From assembly GCF_905171775.1 (NCBI RefSeq), contig NC_053491.1:228522247-228586246 (forward strand): DNA of 64,000 nucleotides, read 5' to 3'. The notes under the pieces were generated by a model. It made no database searches. It had not been told where the DNA came from and worked only from the letters and a program-made list of their open reading frames with translations. This document shows, piece by piece, positions 62,999 through 64,000 of this stretch (positions within the stretch are counted from its first letter, which is position 1; every line of letters starts with the position of its first letter). The translations under genes and the position numbers were made by a program. Source of the stretch: Rana temporaria (taxonomy: Eukaryota; Chordata; Amphibia; Anura; Ranidae).

Positions 62999-64000
62999 GT
63001 ATACAAAGAAACACCCGCATGAAGCGCTACACCATAAGGACGGTAAACCACAGTGTGGTCAGTGGTTAAAGAAGTTTCACTAAAACACAATCCGTGCAGC
63101 TGTCAACCACTAAGGAGACATGGGCAAAAAGCAAAAGAACAAAAACATACAGCGCACAAGGGTTAAGTGAATGTCACTTTATAGTCTGTAATGTGTGGAA
63201 AAACATATATGCATGAAAAATTGAAAAGTTGAAAAAAAATTTGAAAATTTTTTAAAAAAATGGAAGTAGCCACTAATAGCACACAGGAAAAAAGCACATT
63301 AAATTTTTTTAAAAATACTAATAACAATAGTCCGCATAACATAAGCAGCAGTTCACGTGGAGATGGTAGAGTGAAAACACATACACTTCGGGGGAGATGT
63401 TTAGGAGTGAATCCAAGTAGTGTGCATACACTTGTATGCAGAGGTAATGCAATACCTCAACAAAAGCAGCCGCTTCTACGTCTCAATGCAGGGAGATGGA
63501 ATCCGTTGGTGGGATGATGACAGCCACACTGGGAGCAGATGTAGAAGTTATATCCATGCAGAGATGGATACTGCCGTTTAAAGACCACTAGCTCAGGGGC
63601 TGATGGAAAGGAAACCTTCCTCGCAAACAGAGATCTCCAGCGGCAGGGGAAGTCCTGGAGGGGAGCCACCAAGCCGGTTCAGTGACGCAGCCGCGTCACA
63701 CGGGAGCGAGGAAAGGGGGATGGTAGCCTGATGGAGTCACACAGAAAGCAGGAGGTGTCCGGACACCTTCGATCCAGCGTCAGGTGACTCAAAGCACCAA
63801 TCAGTGTGGGCAGAAAACGAGCAGTAGAGATGCTGGCGCTAGTGTCACTGAGAGGATTTCCCGAGTGTCGGCACTACACATCAGCTGCAGTGTGCTTGCT
63901 GCAAACATATAGGGGCATCAAAGATTGTACTGGTGAGCCGTGACTGACATGTTTCGCGTGCCAAGACGCTTTATCAAAGTCACGGACAGGCTCCACCATC
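62999..64000 (-). mobile_element. Penelope-like element terminal part, runs off the window
   Basis: AT-rich non-coding sequence, then a GC-richer part (GACGCAGCCGCGTCACACG near 63683), ending at a hammerhead-like motif on the reverse strand (63938-63985). The order matches the other Penelope-like ends in this window. The element continues beyond base 64000. No reverse transcriptase in the visible part. Confidence 0.45.
63938..63985 (-). ncRNA. Hammerhead ribozyme-like motif with strong helix I
   Basis: Reverse strand: CCGTGAC, T, TTGATAA, AGCGTCTTGGCACGC, GAAAC, AT, GTC, A, GTCACGG. Helix I is seven perfect pairs (CCGTGAC/GTCACGG), helix II GCGT/ACGC is intact and GAAAC..GTC is canonical. 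The first core segment is TTGATAA in place of CTGANGA (two changes), which should weaken or abolish cleavage. Confidence 0.5.

Noticed and set aside
62335..63090. 251-codon reverse frame rich in Ser, Pro, Leu, Cys and Val
   Set aside because: It is the translation of the 15/19-bp minisatellite. Several frames stay open because the repeat unit has no stop, and the protein has no domain.
1..64000. Search for tRNA, rRNA, U-RNA genes and host exons
   Set aside because: No cloverleaf with A and B boxes, no rRNA core sequence and no conserved vertebrate protein motif was seen. Absence by eye is not proof; a tRNAscan and protein-database search would settle it.

Overview
The window reads as a repeat-dense piece of vertebrate genome, most likely from a true frog (Ranidae). 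This rests on the repeats, not on a gene: terminal motifs such as TGCCGCGTACACAC and CCTCGTACA, TTAAAG-type TTAA elements, CCACTTG-type TTAA elements, CR1/L2 LINE tails and Penelope-like ends with hammerhead cores occur together. I recognise no host protein-coding exon, rRNA, tRNA or CRISPR array. Nearly all long open frames are transposon remnants, repeat translations or chance frames.

Layout. 1-2160: CR1/L2-type LINE tails, one split by a Penelope-like fragment, and a palindromic-ended element (903-1336). 2165-10200: one Tc1-like transposon whose surviving pieces total about 1.6 kb, opened up by at least five later insertions, some nested. 12059-14360: a 1,151-bp exact tandem duplication carrying LINE reverse-transcriptase sequence. 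15981-19378: a hAT element with an 8-bp target duplication, containing another hAT MITE and a 41-bp minisatellite. 19865-27662: a 7.8-kb PIF/Harbinger element with TTA target duplications, about 60-bp imperfect terminal inverted repeats and three genes. 28981-30362: two TTAA elements and a Penelope-like end. 31360-34714: foldback-rich repeats and a solo-LTR-like element. 36530-37455: pyrimidine-rich minisatellite. 41219-43860: TTAA elements, a LINE and a Penelope-like end. 44995-46196: Harbinger-type MITEs. 48111-57402: TTAA elements, an L1-like ORF2 3' part, a Harbinger MITE and a nested giant palindrome. 58400-64000: Penelope-like ends, a second Tc1-like fragment and a 15/19-bp minisatellite.

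The most gene-like unit is the Harbinger element. It encodes, convergently, a three-exon Myb/SANT-like protein (+ strand, 23489-24886, one internal stop) and a two-exon DDE transposase (- strand, 25465-27286, catalytic D/D/E present, exon 1 frameshifted). Left of these lies a frameshifted MADF-domain gene (- strand), and part of the same coding sequence occurs again on the opposite strand. Established knowledge is that Harbinger transposases act with a Myb/SANT-like partner that aids nuclear import and end binding. A separate MADF gene as third component is the least expected feature here. MITEs at 2559, 45756 and 53064 share the element's outer termini and could have been mobilised by this machinery.

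Limits: all calls come from reading the sequence by eye. Superfamily names rest on termini, target duplications and recognisable protein motifs, and boundaries marked approximate are not exact.
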